Shown in pieces: positions 1 through 10,578 of a stretch of 64,000 nt of DNA. The first letter of the stretch is position 1, and every line of letters starts with the position of its first letter. A program made the position numbers and the translations under genes. This DNA comes from Microterricola pindariensis (GTDB taxonomy: Bacteria; Actinomycetota; Actinomycetes; Actinomycetales; Microbacteriaceae). The notes under the pieces are model-generated. The model searched no databases. It saw only the letters and a list, made by a program, of their open reading frames with translations, and was not told the origin of the DNA. The stretch is from assembly GCF_002936985.1 (NCBI RefSeq), contig NZ_MPZN01000004.1, forward strand, positions 59,419 to 123,418. Reading direction: 5' to 3'.

Positions 1-55
1 CATCCAGCTGACTGCTGCGGCCCTGGGCAAGTACGAGATCACTAAGCGTCGACAC
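1..55 (-). CDS. N-terminus of a PdtaS-like sensor histidine kinase (partial, cut by the window edge)
   Basis: Only the first 18 codons are in the window. Read from a GTG at 55 they give a peptide beginning MSTLSDLVLAQGRSS. This resembles the start of actinobacterial cytosolic sensor kinases of the PdtaS (Rv3220c) type, whose N-terminal GAF-like domain begins with a similar Leu-Ser-Asp-Leu-Val helix. A TACGCT box lies 6 nt upstream of the GTG, matching the leaderless arrangement seen repeatedly in this window. It lies just downstream of the CpaE-like gene on the same strand. The family call rests on a very short match plus gene order (Rv3220c lies near secA1 in mycobacteria), so the product is inference. 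Confidence 0.45.
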   Translation of the reverse strand, partial: MSTLSDLVLAQGRSSQLD

Positions 56-61
56 GGATCC

Positions 62-67
62 AGCGTA
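62..67 (-). promoter_or_regulatory. -10 box (TACGCT) for the partial kinase gene
   Basis: TACGCT on the minus strand ends 6 nt before the GTG at 55, so transcription would start at or next to the start codon. Confidence 0.35.
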
Positions 68-70
68 CCT

Positions 71-1321
71 TTACCGGGCGGTGCCACAGCGCGGCCGGCG
101 CATCCGGCGGCGCGGTAGCTGGCCGGATCCCGGCACCAACTCCTCCGTGACGAGGCGGCGGATGCCGGCCAGCACCGCCGAGCGCGGTGCGGCATCGCGC
201 AGTGTCCGGCCCTCCAACACCGCCGTGTCCAGGGCGTTCAACTCGTGCGGCAGCAGCGTCGCCTGTTCGATGCCGCCGAAGCGCCGCAGCGTCTGGCGCA
301 CCTGGCCGTGCGGGTCCAGGCCGATGGCGCTGGCCCGCACCCGGTTGATGACGACACTGAGACTGGCCGTCGGCGCGTACTCCGGCAGTGCGGCGAAGCC
401 GCGGAGGAACCGGGACATGCCGACCGGGTCGGCCAGCCCGACGGCCACGACGTGGTCGGCCGCCGCCAGCGCGGCGACGGCGGCCGCGTTCCGCCGCGGC
501 GCGAACAGGTCGCTGGCGATCTCCTCGTCGCGTTCCAGGCAGAAGCCGATGTCGACCACCGTGTACTCCACCCAGTCCCGGCAAGCCTCGATCGTCGCCG
601 CGACCTTCTCGGCGCCGAGCTCCGGCCAGCGCTCCGCCCGGCCGATGCCCGTCAGCACCCAGAGGGCGCCGGGCGGCGCGGGGTAGCGCTCCGCGACCCG
701 CTCCAGCTCGGCCCGGTTCAAACCACCGCCACCGCCGAGCCGGCAGGCGGCGGCGAAGCCGGGCGACTCGTCCAGCAGGCCGAGCACGGGCGCCACGCTG
801 CCGCCATAGCTGTCGGCATCCGCCAGCACGACGGAGCGGCCGAGGGCGGCGATCTCGGCCGCGATGTTGACGGCCACGGTGGTGCGCCCCGGCGCCCCGG
901 CCGGGCCCCAGACGACGATGACGGTGCCGCCCCGTCCCGCGACGGGCTGTGCCGGCCGCGGCTCAGGCGGGCCGGGGTCGCCCGCGCCGAGCTGCGCCTC
1001 GATCTCTGTCCAGGGGGCGGCCGCCCCGAGCACCTCGTGCAGGCCGATCCGCGCGGCGTGGGCGCGCTCGGCGGCGTCGGAGGCGAGCGCGATCAGCCGG
1101 ATTCCGCGGCGGTCACAGGCGGCGAGCAGCTCGGCCCCGAGGGTCTGCGCGGTGGCCGAGACGAGCACGACGTCGATGCCGCCGGTCGCGGAGGCGTCCA
1201 GGGCGGCGACCACCTCGCGTGCGGTGCCGAGCCGGGCCGCAATCCGGTGCCCGTGCTCGAGGATGTCGGCCAGCAGCCTGTCCTCCGTGCGGGCGTCGAG
1301 AGCCAGCGCGAGGGTGGCCAC
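71..1321 (-). CDS. CpaE/MinD-like P-loop ATPase with an N-terminal pseudo-receiver domain
   Basis: A 416-residue protein. Residues 1-110 form an alpha/beta domain like the degenerate receiver of CpaE proteins. Residues 130-400 are a MinD/ParA-type ATPase. The deviant Walker A motif reads GPAGAPGRTT: the usual signature lysines are absent and arginine precedes the two threonines, a form also seen in other actinobacterial CpaE-like proteins. A later segment (TVVDIGFCLE) carries the Walker B aspartate. The GTG start at 1321 lies 2 nt after the stop of the SAF gene, so the two are translationally coupled. Such ATPases localise pilus or secretion machinery, but no pilus genes are visible here, so the partner is unknown. 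ATP binding and localisation are family knowledge; the role here is inferred. Confidence 0.75.
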   Translation of the reverse strand: MATLALALDARTEDRLLADILEHGHRIAARLGTAREVVAALDASATGGIDVVLVSATAQTLGAELLAACDRRGIRLIALASDAAERAHAARIGLHEVLGAAAPWTEIEAQLGAGDPGPPEPRPAQPVAGRGGTVIVVWGPAGAPGRTTVAVNIAAEIAALGRSVVLADADSYGGSVAPVLGLLDESPGFAAACRLGGGGGLNRAELERVAERYPAPPGALWVLTGIGRAERWPELGAEKVAATIEACRDWVEYTVVDIGFCLERDEEIASDLFAPRRNAAAVAALAAADHVVAVGLADPVGMSRFLRGFAALPEYAPTASLSVVINRVRASAIGLDPHGQVRQTLRRFGGIEQATLLPHELNALDTAVLEGRTLRDAAPRSAVLAGIRRLVTEELVPGSGQLPRRRMRRPRCGTAR

Positions 1322-1323
1322 CG

Positions 1324-1968
1324 CTACTCCCCCGCCTGCGCCATGCTGGCCGGGACCAGCGAGAGCGCGTCCCCGTTGGCGACCGCCTGCAGCACGGCGG
1401 CGACCTTGGCGGTCGGCAATCGCAGCTCGACCGAGCGCCCCTGCCCGCCCAGGATTCCCCCGCCGTCGATCACGCGCACCACCTCGGCGGCGGAGAGGAT
1501 GACGGCCGGCGGCCCGAAGCGGCCGTGCTCGAGCTGTTCCGCCGCCCAGAGGTCGACCGGCGCCCCGGGCGCGACCGCGGCGGCGATGTCGCCGGAGAGG
1601 GCGACCACGACCCCGGTCTGACCGGCCTCCGACTGCGGGCTGAGGGCGGAGGCGGGGATCAGCTCCCCTGCGGCCACGGCACGGGTGAGCACGAGGCCCT
1701 CCTCCGGCAGCTCGCCGACCGCGAGATAGCGCTCCCCGACCGCGCCCAGACGTACAGGGGCCGCCTCCAGCTGCGCGGCGGTGATCGTCGTGCCGGCCGG
1801 GAGCATGCCGCGGGCCGCGTAGACCTCGGCGGTGTCGTCGACGCCGGCCACGATGGCAGAGACGCCGACGATCGACCCGGCGACGAGCACGATGCCGACC
1901 GCGAAGCGCGGGTCGAACCAGAACGGCCGCTTGGACCCCCGCACGCTCTCACCCTCGACCTGCCCCAT
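1324..1968 (-). CDS. SAF-domain membrane protein (CpaB/RcpC-like)
   Basis: A 214-residue protein with one N-terminal membrane segment (about residues 22-42, RFAVGIVLVAGSIVGVSAIV), followed by a SAF domain (about 50-115) in the outer part. SAF domains occur in the CpaB/RcpC pilus assembly proteins and FlgA-like chaperones. The frame is open further upstream, to 2064, but I chose the ATG at 1968 because GGAGGG precedes it by 7 nt. It forms a two-gene operon with the CpaE-like ATPase, a pairing that suggests a reduced Tad-like or surface-assembly module. No secretin, pilin or TadA ATPase lies alongside. Confidence 0.75.
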   Translation of the reverse strand: MGQVEGESVRGSKRPFWFDPRFAVGIVLVAGSIVGVSAIVAGVDDTAEVYAARGMLPAGTTITAAQLEAAPVRLGAVGERYLAVGELPEEGLVLTRAVAAGELIPASALSPQSEAGQTGVVVALSGDIAAAVAPGAPVDLWAAEQLEHGRFGPPAVILSAAEVVRVIDGGGILGGQGRSVELRLPTAKVAAVLQAVANGDALSLVPASMAQAGE

Positions 1969-2056
1969 GAGCGCGCCCTCCGTCCGTGACGCCCGCGAGC
2001 GCTGCCGACCGCGATGCGGCTCCCATGATCGCAAATATCCGGGTCGCCCGAAAAAG

Positions 2057-2065
2057 TTATCCACA
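2057..2065 (+). other. DnaA-box-like 9-mer TTATCCACA
   Basis: An exact match to the classical DnaA box lies in the divergent promoter region between the SAF gene (minus) and the HTH gene (plus). An identical 13-base context (AAGTTATCCACAG) recurs at 3160-3172. Binding by DnaA is inferred only. Confidence 0.4.
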
Positions 2066-2102
2066 GCTTGGATCTGGCCGTTCCGCGCACCGCGCGCGCG
2101 GC

Positions 2103-2108
2103 GATAAT
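2103..2108 (+). promoter_or_regulatory. -10 box (GATAAT), leaderless HTH gene
   Basis: GATAAT ends 6 nt before the ATG at 2115, leaving no room for a ribosome binding site and implying a leaderless transcript. Confidence 0.45.
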
Positions 2109-2114
2109 CGAAGC

Positions 2115-2456
2115 ATGCCCGCTGCCGCCCCCGACGACGCCCTCGGTCGCTTCGTGACCCTGGGCGACACCGCCGAGATCCTGAAGATCAGCGTCGACGA
2201 GGCGCTGGCGCTCGTCCGCTCCGGCGAGCTGCCGGCGATCCGGGTCGGCCGGGCGGCCGACACGAGCGGCGGGGCGAGCAGGTGGCGGGTGGAGCGCACG
2301 GTGTTGGAAGCGTACATCGAGGGCAAGTACGAGGAGACCCGGCGGATGGGGCTCTGGAACCAGGCCGAGTTCGCGAACATCCCCGAGCTCTCCGGCGGCA
2401 CCATCGTGCGCGCCCCGCGCACGCCGCCAGCCGCCGATGCCACCGACGAGGACTGA
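2115..2456 (+). CDS. Small helix-turn-helix (excisionase/MerR-type) DNA-binding protein
   Basis: A 113-residue protein. Residues 14-70 match the HTH_17/excisionase-type winged helix: an N-terminal LGDTAEILKISVDEAL helix pair, then an IRVGR wing and a basic WRVERTVLEAYI helix. A second conserved tail (about 70-100) carries YEETRRMGLWNQ. I chose the ATG at 2115 rather than an open frame from 1986 because of the -10 box immediately upstream. It is divergent from the SAF/CpaE operon and may regulate it, but this is inference. No phage or integrase context is present, so it is probably a chromosomal regulator. Confidence 0.7.
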   Translation: MPAAAPDDALGRFVTLGDTAEILKISVDEALALVRSGELPAIRVGRAADTSGGASRWRVERTVLEAYIEGKYEETRRMGLWNQAEFANIPELSGGTIVRAPRTPPAADATDED

Positions 2457-2501
2457 GCCGACCGCCCAGCCGGCCGCCCGGCCGACCGCCCGGCCGACCG
2501 C

Positions 2502-3122
2502 TCAGCCGGCCACCCGCAACATCATGATCTGCTCGAAGGGGACGAGCCGGTAGCCGGTGACGAGTGACTCCCGCCGCGGAGTGCCCGGCTCGTGCAGCGC
2601 CAGGTCGCAGTGGTCCCTGCCGACCCTGTCGATGGTGCCGTGCAGCAGCCAGGGCGCGCCGGACGGCCGCGGCCCGCAGTCGAGCTCGACGTGGGCGCGC
2701 CGCCGGCAGAGGTCGCGCAGCACGAAGGCCAGGCCGATCCGCTCGGCCAGGCGGGCCGGCGCGGCGGGCTGCTCGGCCAGGCTCCGGTGGATGCCGTCGG
2801 GGTCGAGCAGCACGCCGCTGACGGCCGCGAGCGGGATCACGCACTGCGTGCCCTGCCCGCCGGCCCGGCCCAGCTCACCGGCGAGCCAATCCCGCCCGAA
2901 CGTGAGCGCGCGCACCGTGACGAGGGCGCCGGAGCGCAGTTCGAGCCGGAGCAGCCCGCCGCCGGCATCCGGACCATCACCGCTCAGCGCCGCCAGGCGG
3001 GAGCGCATCGTCAGCCGGCCGAGCCGCAGCCGCTCCTCCTCGGCGCGCAGCTGCTCGTCCTCTGCCGTCAGCTCCTGCTCGAGCTGGCTCTCCATGTCGT
3101 CGAACAGGCTCTCCCAGCGCAT
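2502..3122 (-). CDS. Conserved hypothetical protein with an N-terminal coiled coil
   Basis: A 206-residue protein of unknown function. Residues 1-50 are rich in Glu, Gln, Leu and Arg (SQLEQELTAEDEQLRAEEE) and should form a coiled coil. The remainder (about 60-205) is a beta-rich domain with motifs such as LELRSGALVTVRALTFG. There is no signal peptide or membrane segment. The frame can start at a GTG at 3128 or an ATG at 3122; I prefer 3122 because TAGCGT lies 6 nt upstream of it. It is transcribed away from the Rv3235-like gene and convergently with the HTH gene. I recognise no catalytic motif. Confidence 0.65.
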   Translation of the reverse strand: MRWESLFDDMESQLEQELTAEDEQLRAEEERLRLGRLTMRSRLAALSGDGPDAGGGLLRLELRSGALVTVRALTFGRDWLAGELGRAGGQGTQCVIPLAAVSGVLLDPDGIHRSLAEQPAAPARLAERIGLAFVLRDLCRRRAHVELDCGPRPSGAPWLLHGTIDRVGRDHCDLALHEPGTPRRESLVTGYRLVPFEQIMMLRVAG

Positions 3123-3128
3123 GCGCAC

Positions 3129-3134
3129 ACGCTA
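3129..3134 (-). promoter_or_regulatory. -10 box (TAGCGT) for the coiled-coil hypothetical gene
   Basis: TAGCGT on the minus strand ends 6 nt upstream of the ATG at 3122 and helps decide between two in-frame starts. Confidence 0.35.
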
Positions 3135-3161
3135 GCTTGTTCCGGCCCGGCCGGTCGAAAG

Positions 3162-3170
3162 TTATCCACA
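3162..3170 (+). other. Second DnaA-box-like 9-mer TTATCCACA
   Basis: It is identical to the site at 2057-2065, in the same orientation and also inside a divergent intergenic region (between 3122 and 3259). Confidence 0.4.
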
Positions 3171-3258
3171 GCGCGATCTGACTCTGGACAGGAGGGAAGC
3201 GCGGGTGCTTTCATGTCAGGAGCACACCCCCTGAACGGGGGTCACCCGCGGAGGCATA

Positions 3259-3681
3259 ATGCCCAGTGAACTGCACCGACCGGCCCACGCCGCTGCTCCA
3301 GCCGATGACGCCTTCGCCAGACAGCGGACGGGGCGCGCGGCACTGCCGGACCCGGAGCCGCTCCTGGTCAACCTGACGAGGAGCGTGCTGGAGATCCTCG
3401 CCGGCGAGCGCGACCTGGAGCAGATCGCCCGCTGGGTCACCGACGAGGTGTACGCCTCGCTGACGACCCGGGTGACCATCGCGGCCAGGGCGCGCGCCGT
3501 GAAGAAGATCCCGGTGCAACGGCAGAGCCATCACATCGCCCGGGTGATCGTCAGCGAGCCGCGCGACGGGGCGGTGGAGGCCGTCGTCATCGTGCACAGC
3601 CGGGCCCGCAGCCGGGCCGTGGCGATCCGGCTCGAGGGCCTGGATCAACGCTGGCGGGCCAGCGCGATCAGCGTCCTGTGA
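3259..3681 (+). CDS. Rv3235-family protein
   Basis: A 140-residue soluble protein. Residues 30-140 match the actinobacterial Rv3235 family: LLVNLTRSVLEILAGERDLEQIARW, later VYASLTTR and a basic VIVHSRARSRAVAIRLE strand. Function is unknown, although the gene sits near secA in many actinobacteria, as here. The first 30 residues are Pro/Ala-rich and probably disordered. The start is an ATG with GGAGG 5 nt upstream. The 3' end overlaps the convergent DUF2871 gene by 14 nt. Confidence 0.8.
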   Translation: MPSELHRPAHAAAPADDAFARQRTGRAALPDPEPLLVNLTRSVLEILAGERDLEQIARWVTDEVYASLTTRVTIAARARAVKKIPVQRQSHHIARVIVSEPRDGAVEAVVIVHSRARSRAVAIRLEGLDQRWRASAISVL

Positions 3682-4129
3682 CGACAGCTGCTGTCGCGGC
3701 AGGCTCCGTCGCGGCGGCGGCCGGGCGCGCGGCCAGCACCTTCGGGCGCAGCGCGACGAAGTAGAGCACCAGGCCGACCAGCAGCGCGATGTGGCCGAGG
3801 CCCGCGATGCCGGCGACGGCCGCGCTGTGCTCCAGGCCGAGGACGGCGAGGATGCCCTGGGCGGTCATCGCGCCGGTCGTGACGAGGATGCCGGCGGAGT
3901 AGACCCAGAAGAACCAGCCGAACAGCGGGCTCTCCGCGACGGCGAAGAGCTTCTCCAACGCCAGCAGGATCAGGAAGACGGTCATGCCGAGCGCGAGCAG
4001 GTGGGTGTGCACGAGGGCGAGCTGGGTGTCGCCGGTGAAGTCGTTGCCCTTCGTGAACTCGCGGTAGAACAACCCGGACGCGACGCCGAGCAGCATCGAG
4101 GCGAACGCGGCGTAGAACAGTCTTCTCAT
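3668..4129 (-). CDS. DUF2871 family integral membrane protein
   Basis: A 153-residue protein with four predicted membrane helices (about residues 5-22, 42-60, 70-92 and 104-126). It shows the conserved histidines in LVHTHLLALGM and the aromatic WFFWVYSAG segment typical of DUF2871, a family related by pattern to haem-copper-oxidase-associated small membrane proteins. The C-terminal 20 residues are Ala/Pro/Thr-rich. It overlaps the Rv3235-like gene tail to tail. Function is unknown; the conserved histidines hint at metal or haem binding, which is speculative. Confidence 0.75.
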   Translation of the reverse strand: MRRLFYAAFASMLLGVASGLFYREFTKGNDFTGDTQLALVHTHLLALGMTVFLILLALEKLFAVAESPLFGWFFWVYSAGILVTTGAMTAQGILAVLGLEHSAAVAGIAGLGHIALLVGLVLYFVALRPKVLAARPAAAATEPAATAAVVTGR

Positions 4130-4205
4130 CAGGCAACAGCTTTCTGGGTGGTGGGGATCCGCTCAGTCTCCCAGCGGCCAGCCGGCAGCACATCCATCCA
4201 AAGAC

Positions 4206-4242
4206 GGAATGCCCCCGCACTCGATGAGTGCGGGGGCATTCC
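4206..4242 (-). terminator. Terminator hairpin downstream of secA
   Basis: A perfect 17-bp stem (GGAATGCCCCCGCACTC) with a 3-nt loop begins 14 nt after the secA stop on the minus strand and is followed there by GTCTTTGG. No gene ends immediately upstream on the plus strand, so it is assigned to secA. Confidence 0.8.
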
Positions 4243-4256
4243 GGGTGTCTCGTGTG

Positions 4257-7064
<2,808 letters not shown>

Positions 7065-7154
7065 GGATTGTCTCCAGTTGTCTGAGGGCTCGGGTCGTGC
7101 CGCCACGTTGTCGGACAGCGGGCGCGTCAGCGCGCGGCCGACTCCACTCGGCAA

Positions 7155-7171
7155 CGATAGCAATCGTATCG
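7155..7171 (-). promoter_or_regulatory. Inverted repeat in the secA leader region
   Basis: CGATA-N7-TATCG lies about 90 nt upstream of the secA start, between the hpf terminator and the gene. It could be part of the secA promoter or an operator; no regulator can be named. Confidence 0.25.
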
Positions 7172-7205
7172 GGCAGAACGGTGTGAATGCGCCGCCCGGA
7201 CGGCA

Positions 7206-7240
7206 CCGGGCCCCGCACCAGCGACTGGTGTGGGGCCCGG
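7206..7240 (-). terminator. Terminator-like hairpin downstream of hpf
   Basis: A 16-bp stem with one G-T pair (arms around CGGGCCCCGCACCAG) and a 3-nt loop begins 17 nt after the hpf stop. It lacks a T-run, as is common in high-G+C actinobacteria. Confidence 0.65.
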
Positions 7241-7257
7241 GCGACCTGCGACGGCAC

Positions 7258-7926
7258 TCAGGCGGAGACGGCCTCCAACTCGGCGTCTCCGAGCCCGATC
7301 ACGCCGTAGTCCCAGCCCTTGCGTCGGTAGACGACGCTCGGGCGGTCGGTCTCGATGTCATGGAACAGGTAGAAGTCGTGCCCGACCAGTTCCATGTTGT
7401 AGAGGGCGTCGTCGATCGACATGGGGATGGAGGCGAACAGCTTGCGCCGGATGACGACGGGCGTGTAGTCCTGCTCGTCCCCCTCGCCGCCTGCCTCGCC
7501 CACAACGGGCACGGAGCCCGTTCGCACCTGCTCCAGAACCTCGGCGTCGGCCGGCTCGATGTGCACGGCCTCGAAACCTCCCGTGCTGGCCTCGCGCAGC
7601 GAGGTCGGCCGGTGGTTGCCACGATGCACCTTGCGCCGATCCTTGGCACGGCGGACCCGCTCCAACAATCGGCCGAGTGCGACATCGAACGCGGCGTACT
7701 TGTCTGAGCCCTCGGCCTCGGCGCGGACCAGTGGTCCCTTGCCGATCAGCGTGAGCTCCACCCGGTCACTGCGCACGGAGCCGTTGGTCTGGCTCTGGCG
7801 GCTTACCTTGATCTCGAGCACCTGTGCCTTTTCGGCCAGATTTGCGACCTTCTCGGCCTTCTCTGTTGCATAGTCCCGAAAACGATCGGTGATTCCCAGG
7901 TTGCGTCCGACGATGTTAATTTCCAT
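7258..7926 (-). CDS. hpf: Ribosome hibernation promoting factor, long form
   Basis: A 222-residue protein. Residues 1-100 form the ribosome-binding beta-alpha fold ([20 protein letters not shown]). A charged linker follows (about 100-160), then the C-terminal dimerisation domain ([20 protein letters not shown], ending [12 protein letters not shown]). This two-domain long form dimerises 70S ribosomes into inactive 100S particles in stationary phase or stress. Length agrees with the family. The ATG at 7926 follows GGGAGG, and a 22-nt hairpin (7950-7971) lies in the leader. It sits between comF and secA, as in mycobacteria (Rv3241c). Confidence 0.93.
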   Translation of the reverse strand: MEINIVGRNLGITDRFRDYATEKAEKVANLAEKAQVLEIKVSRQSQTNGSVRSDRVELTLIGKGPLVRAEAEGSDKYAAFDVALGRLLERVRRAKDRRKVHRGNHRPTSLREASTGGFEAVHIEPADAEVLEQVRTGSVPVVGEAGGEGDEQDYTPVVIRRKLFASIPMSIDDALYNMELVGHDFYLFHDIETDRPSVVYRRKGWDYGVIGLGDAELEAVSA

Positions 7927-8027
7927 GACGACCTCCCAGACAGGCGTGCCGCCCGGCGTCTACTGGGCGGACCTTTCTCGCCTTTAGGCCCACCGTAGTC
8001 GCTGCCCCAGTGAAAGTCATCGCCATT

Positions 8028-8771
8028 TCATCCGAAGGTGCCACGAGTCTCTGCCGGAGGGTTGCGCAGGCGGGTTTCGGCCAGCACCGCGACGCCGCAG
8101 ACGGTGCCGCCCGCGGCCCGCAGGGCGCGCACGGCCTCGGCCGCGGTGGCCCCCGTGGTGAGGATGTCGTCCACCAGGAGCAGGCGGCGCCCGGCCAGGG
8201 AGTCCGTGCCCCGGCGCAGCCGCAGCGCCCCGTCCAGGTTGTCGCGGCGGGCGCCGCGGCCGAGGCCGACCTGGTCGCGGTGCGAGGCGGCGTGGGCGAG
8301 CAGCGGGGCACCGCGCAGCCCGGCCGCGGCGAGCAGGCTGCCGACCGGGTGGTAGCCGCGTCGGCGCAGCGCCGCGGCATCCGATGGCACGCAGACCAGC
8401 TCGATCGGGGCGCCCGCCGGTGCCTCGGCCACGGCGGCCGCGATGGCCGCGGCGAGCGGGACGGCCAGCGGCCGGGCGGCCTCGGTGCGCCCGGCGTCCT
8501 TGAAGGCGAGCAGGGCCCGCCGCGCGGGGCCGGCGTAGTCGAGGCCGCACCACACCCGCTGGCCGAGCCGCTCCGCGGGGTGCGCGACGGATGCCGCGAG
8601 GGAGGCGGCGCAGTCGGGGCAGAGCCCCCGCTCCGGGCGGCCGCAGCCGACGCACTCGCTCGGGGCGAAGACGGCGACGGCCTCGGCGAGCGCGGTGCGC
8701 AGCGCCGCGTTCAGTGCCGAGTTCAGTGCCGAGTGCGGAGTGGGCGGCAGGGGCGGCGGCAGCGAGGCCAT
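8028..8771 (-). CDS. ComF family phosphoribosyltransferase-like protein
   Basis: About 247 residues. Two Cys pairs near the N-terminus (CVGCG and CPDC) form a zinc-finger-like module. The C-terminal phosphoribosyltransferase fold carries the PRPP loop LLLVDDILTTGATAAEA (about residues 203-219). ComF proteins take part in DNA uptake or processing in competent bacteria, but many actinobacterial members have no proven role. The frame is open up to 8858; I chose the ATG at 8771 as it trims unconserved sequence, and no clear ribosome site decides it. The stretch HSALNSALNAALRTAL after the start is a short internal repeat. Confidence 0.85.
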   Translation of the reverse strand: MASLPPPLPPTPHSALNSALNAALRTALAEAVAVFAPSECVGCGRPERGLCPDCAASLAASVAHPAERLGQRVWCGLDYAGPARRALLAFKDAGRTEAARPLAVPLAAAIAAAVAEAPAGAPIELVCVPSDAAALRRRGYHPVGSLLAAAGLRGAPLLAHAASHRDQVGLGRGARRDNLDGALRLRRGTDSLAGRRLLLVDDILTTGATAAEAVRALRAAGGTVCGVAVLAETRLRNPPAETRGTFG

Positions 8772-8877
8772 GGCGCCATGCTGGCCCACCGCGGCGGCGC
8801 CCGCGCGGAGCCGGCCCGGCCTGTGCACGGACCCGCCGCGCGCGGGCGCTGTGCACAACAGGCCGCGCAGAACGGGC

Positions 8878-10578
8878 CTAGCGCCCGAGCGAGACCCCCA
8901 GCACCCCCACGCCGTCCAGGCGCGGCTGCCAGGTCAGCCCGCGGCGCTGCAACAGCACCCCGTCGGCGGTGAGCAGCCGCAACTCCCGCGTCGCGTTGCC
9001 GCCGCTCAGGGTGGTGGCGCCGGGTGAGCCCTCGATCTCGGAGCTCGGCCCGCCCAGCTGCTGGGTCGTGATCAGCGTCTCCTCGCCCTCGCCGCGGGTC
9101 AGCGTCGCCACCGTCAGCTCGTTCACCCAGGCCGTGCCGAGCGGGGTCTCGGCCGGGACGGCGAGCTCGAGCGGAATGCCCAGTTTGAGCGGGGCGTTGC
9201 GCCCCTCGCCGTCGCGGCGCTGCACGGCGGCCGCCACCAGCCGGGTCGCGTCGCCCGCCCGGTAGAGGGCGAGCAGGCGGGTGCCGTCGCGGGAGAGGGC
9301 GATGGAGGTGATCTGGGTGGCGTCGGGCCAGCTCGTGCCGACGGCGTGCTCCGAGCCGTCCGGCGCGAACGCCAGCAGCTCCCCCGGCGCATCGGCCGGC
9401 ACCGACCAGACGTAGCCGAACACGTCGACGGCGGGGGCGATCAGCCCCGCCCGCTCGTCCAACAGTCGCGCATCGCTGCCTGCGCGCGCGACGTGCACGC
9501 CGTCTGCGCTCAGCACGGCCGCCGTGTCGCCGGACTGCTGCCGGACGCCGAGGTTCACGGCCGTGGGGTTCAGCGCCGTGATCTGGGCCGACTGCTCCAG
9601 CGGCGTGATGGTGTCCCCGGTGGTGGCCAGGTAGCCGATCTGGCCGTCGCGCAGGATGAGCGCCCGCGGGTCGACATGCGGGTCGGTGATCACGGCGCCG
9701 GGCACGTCGGGGATCTGCTGCTCGATCTGATCGACGGTGATGGCGACCCCGGAGACCGCCGAGACGTTGCGCAGGCTCTCGCGCAGCTGCACCCGCATCC
9801 GACTCAGCTGCACCGCCTCGGTCTGCAGCACGCCGGGCGAGAGGTCGACGATGGCATCGCGCGCGACGATGCGCACGGAGTCCGACGCCAGCGCAGTGCC
9901 CTCCGGGAACGCGGACTGCACGGCGTCGACCAGCCAGTCGCTCGGGCCGCTGAGCAGCGCCTTGACGATGACCGTCGGCGTCGACGTGCGGCGGGGGAAC
10001 CAGCGCAGGTCGGGCACCAGGTAGCTGAACGTCGGGTCAAAGAAGTAGAGCGGGTAGCTGCCGAAGACGAGCGCGAAGGTGGGCTGGTCGACGAGGATCC
10101 CCTGCGGCGCGCTGCTGATGCGCCACTGCTCGCCGACCCGGCTGAACTCGTAGCCGAGCACCTGCGTGGTGGGCTCCTCGCGCTGCACGAAGTCCCCGGT
10201 CGCGCTCACGTCGGCGAGCGCCGACACGGTGAGGGCCATGGAATCCGTGCCCTGCTGCTGCGTGCTGCGCAGGGTGCCGCTGTCGATGAGGGCGCTGGAG
10301 TCCGGGTCCCACTCGGCGGAGAACTCGGGGGTGAGGTATTCCTTGGCCACCGCGTAGCGGTCGTGCGGGCTGGCCGCGGCCTCCACGAAGCCGAGCAGGA
10401 TCTCCTCCTGGGTGGCGCCGGGCTGCGGGCTGCGGGCGAGGAAGTCGAACTCGGGGCTGACCTCGTTCTCCACTCCCCGCCCGGCGTGCACGCCGCCGGA
10501 GCTCGGGATGCCGGCGCAGCCGGCCAGGGTGAGGGCGAGCAGTGCGGCGACGGCGGCGAGCCTGGATCTGTTCCTCAC
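8878..10578 (-). CDS. lpqB: Lipoprotein LpqB, partner of the MtrAB two-component system
   Basis: A 566-residue protein with an N-terminal lipoprotein signal (LTLAGC, lipidated Cys at 21), a GerMN-type domain (about 130-300) and a C-terminal beta-propeller-like LpqB domain. LpqB sits on the outer face of the membrane and modulates the kinase MtrB. The GTG start overlaps the mtrB stop (GTGA), so the two are translationally coupled, the usual mtrA-mtrB-lpqB order. Function at the envelope is established for mycobacterial homologues; here it is inferred from sequence and order. Confidence 0.95.
   Translation of the reverse strand: MRNRSRLAAVAALLALTLAGCAGIPSSGGVHAGRGVENEVSPEFDFLARSPQPGATQEEILLGFVEAAASPHDRYAVAKEYLTPEFSAEWDPDSSALIDSGTLRSTQQQGTDSMALTVSALADVSATGDFVQREEPTTQVLGYEFSRVGEQWRISSAPQGILVDQPTFALVFGSYPLYFFDPTFSYLVPDLRWFPRRTSTPTVIVKALLSGPSDWLVDAVQSAFPEGTALASDSVRIVARDAIVDLSPGVLQTEAVQLSRMRVQLRESLRNVSAVSGVAITVDQIEQQIPDVPGAVITDPHVDPRALILRDGQIGYLATTGDTITPLEQSAQITALNPTAVNLGVRQQSGDTAAVLSADGVHVARAGSDARLLDERAGLIAPAVDVFGYVWSVPADAPGELLAFAPDGSEHAVGTSWPDATQITSIALSRDGTRLLALYRAGDATRLVAAAVQRRDGEGRNAPLKLGIPLELAVPAETPLGTAWVNELTVATLTRGEGEETLITTQQLGGPSSEIEGSPGATTLSGGNATRELRLLTADGVLLQRRGLTWQPRLDGVGVLGVSLGR

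Noticed and set aside
2057..3170. Replication origin suggested by DnaA boxes
   Set aside because: Only two boxes 1.1 kb apart, no AT-rich unwinding region, no dnaA, dnaN or rpmH nearby.
8810..8870. Operator made of two GTGCAC words upstream of comF
   Set aside because: The two copies are in a very G+C-rich stretch and poorly spaced; no palindrome or conserved promoter could be tied to them.
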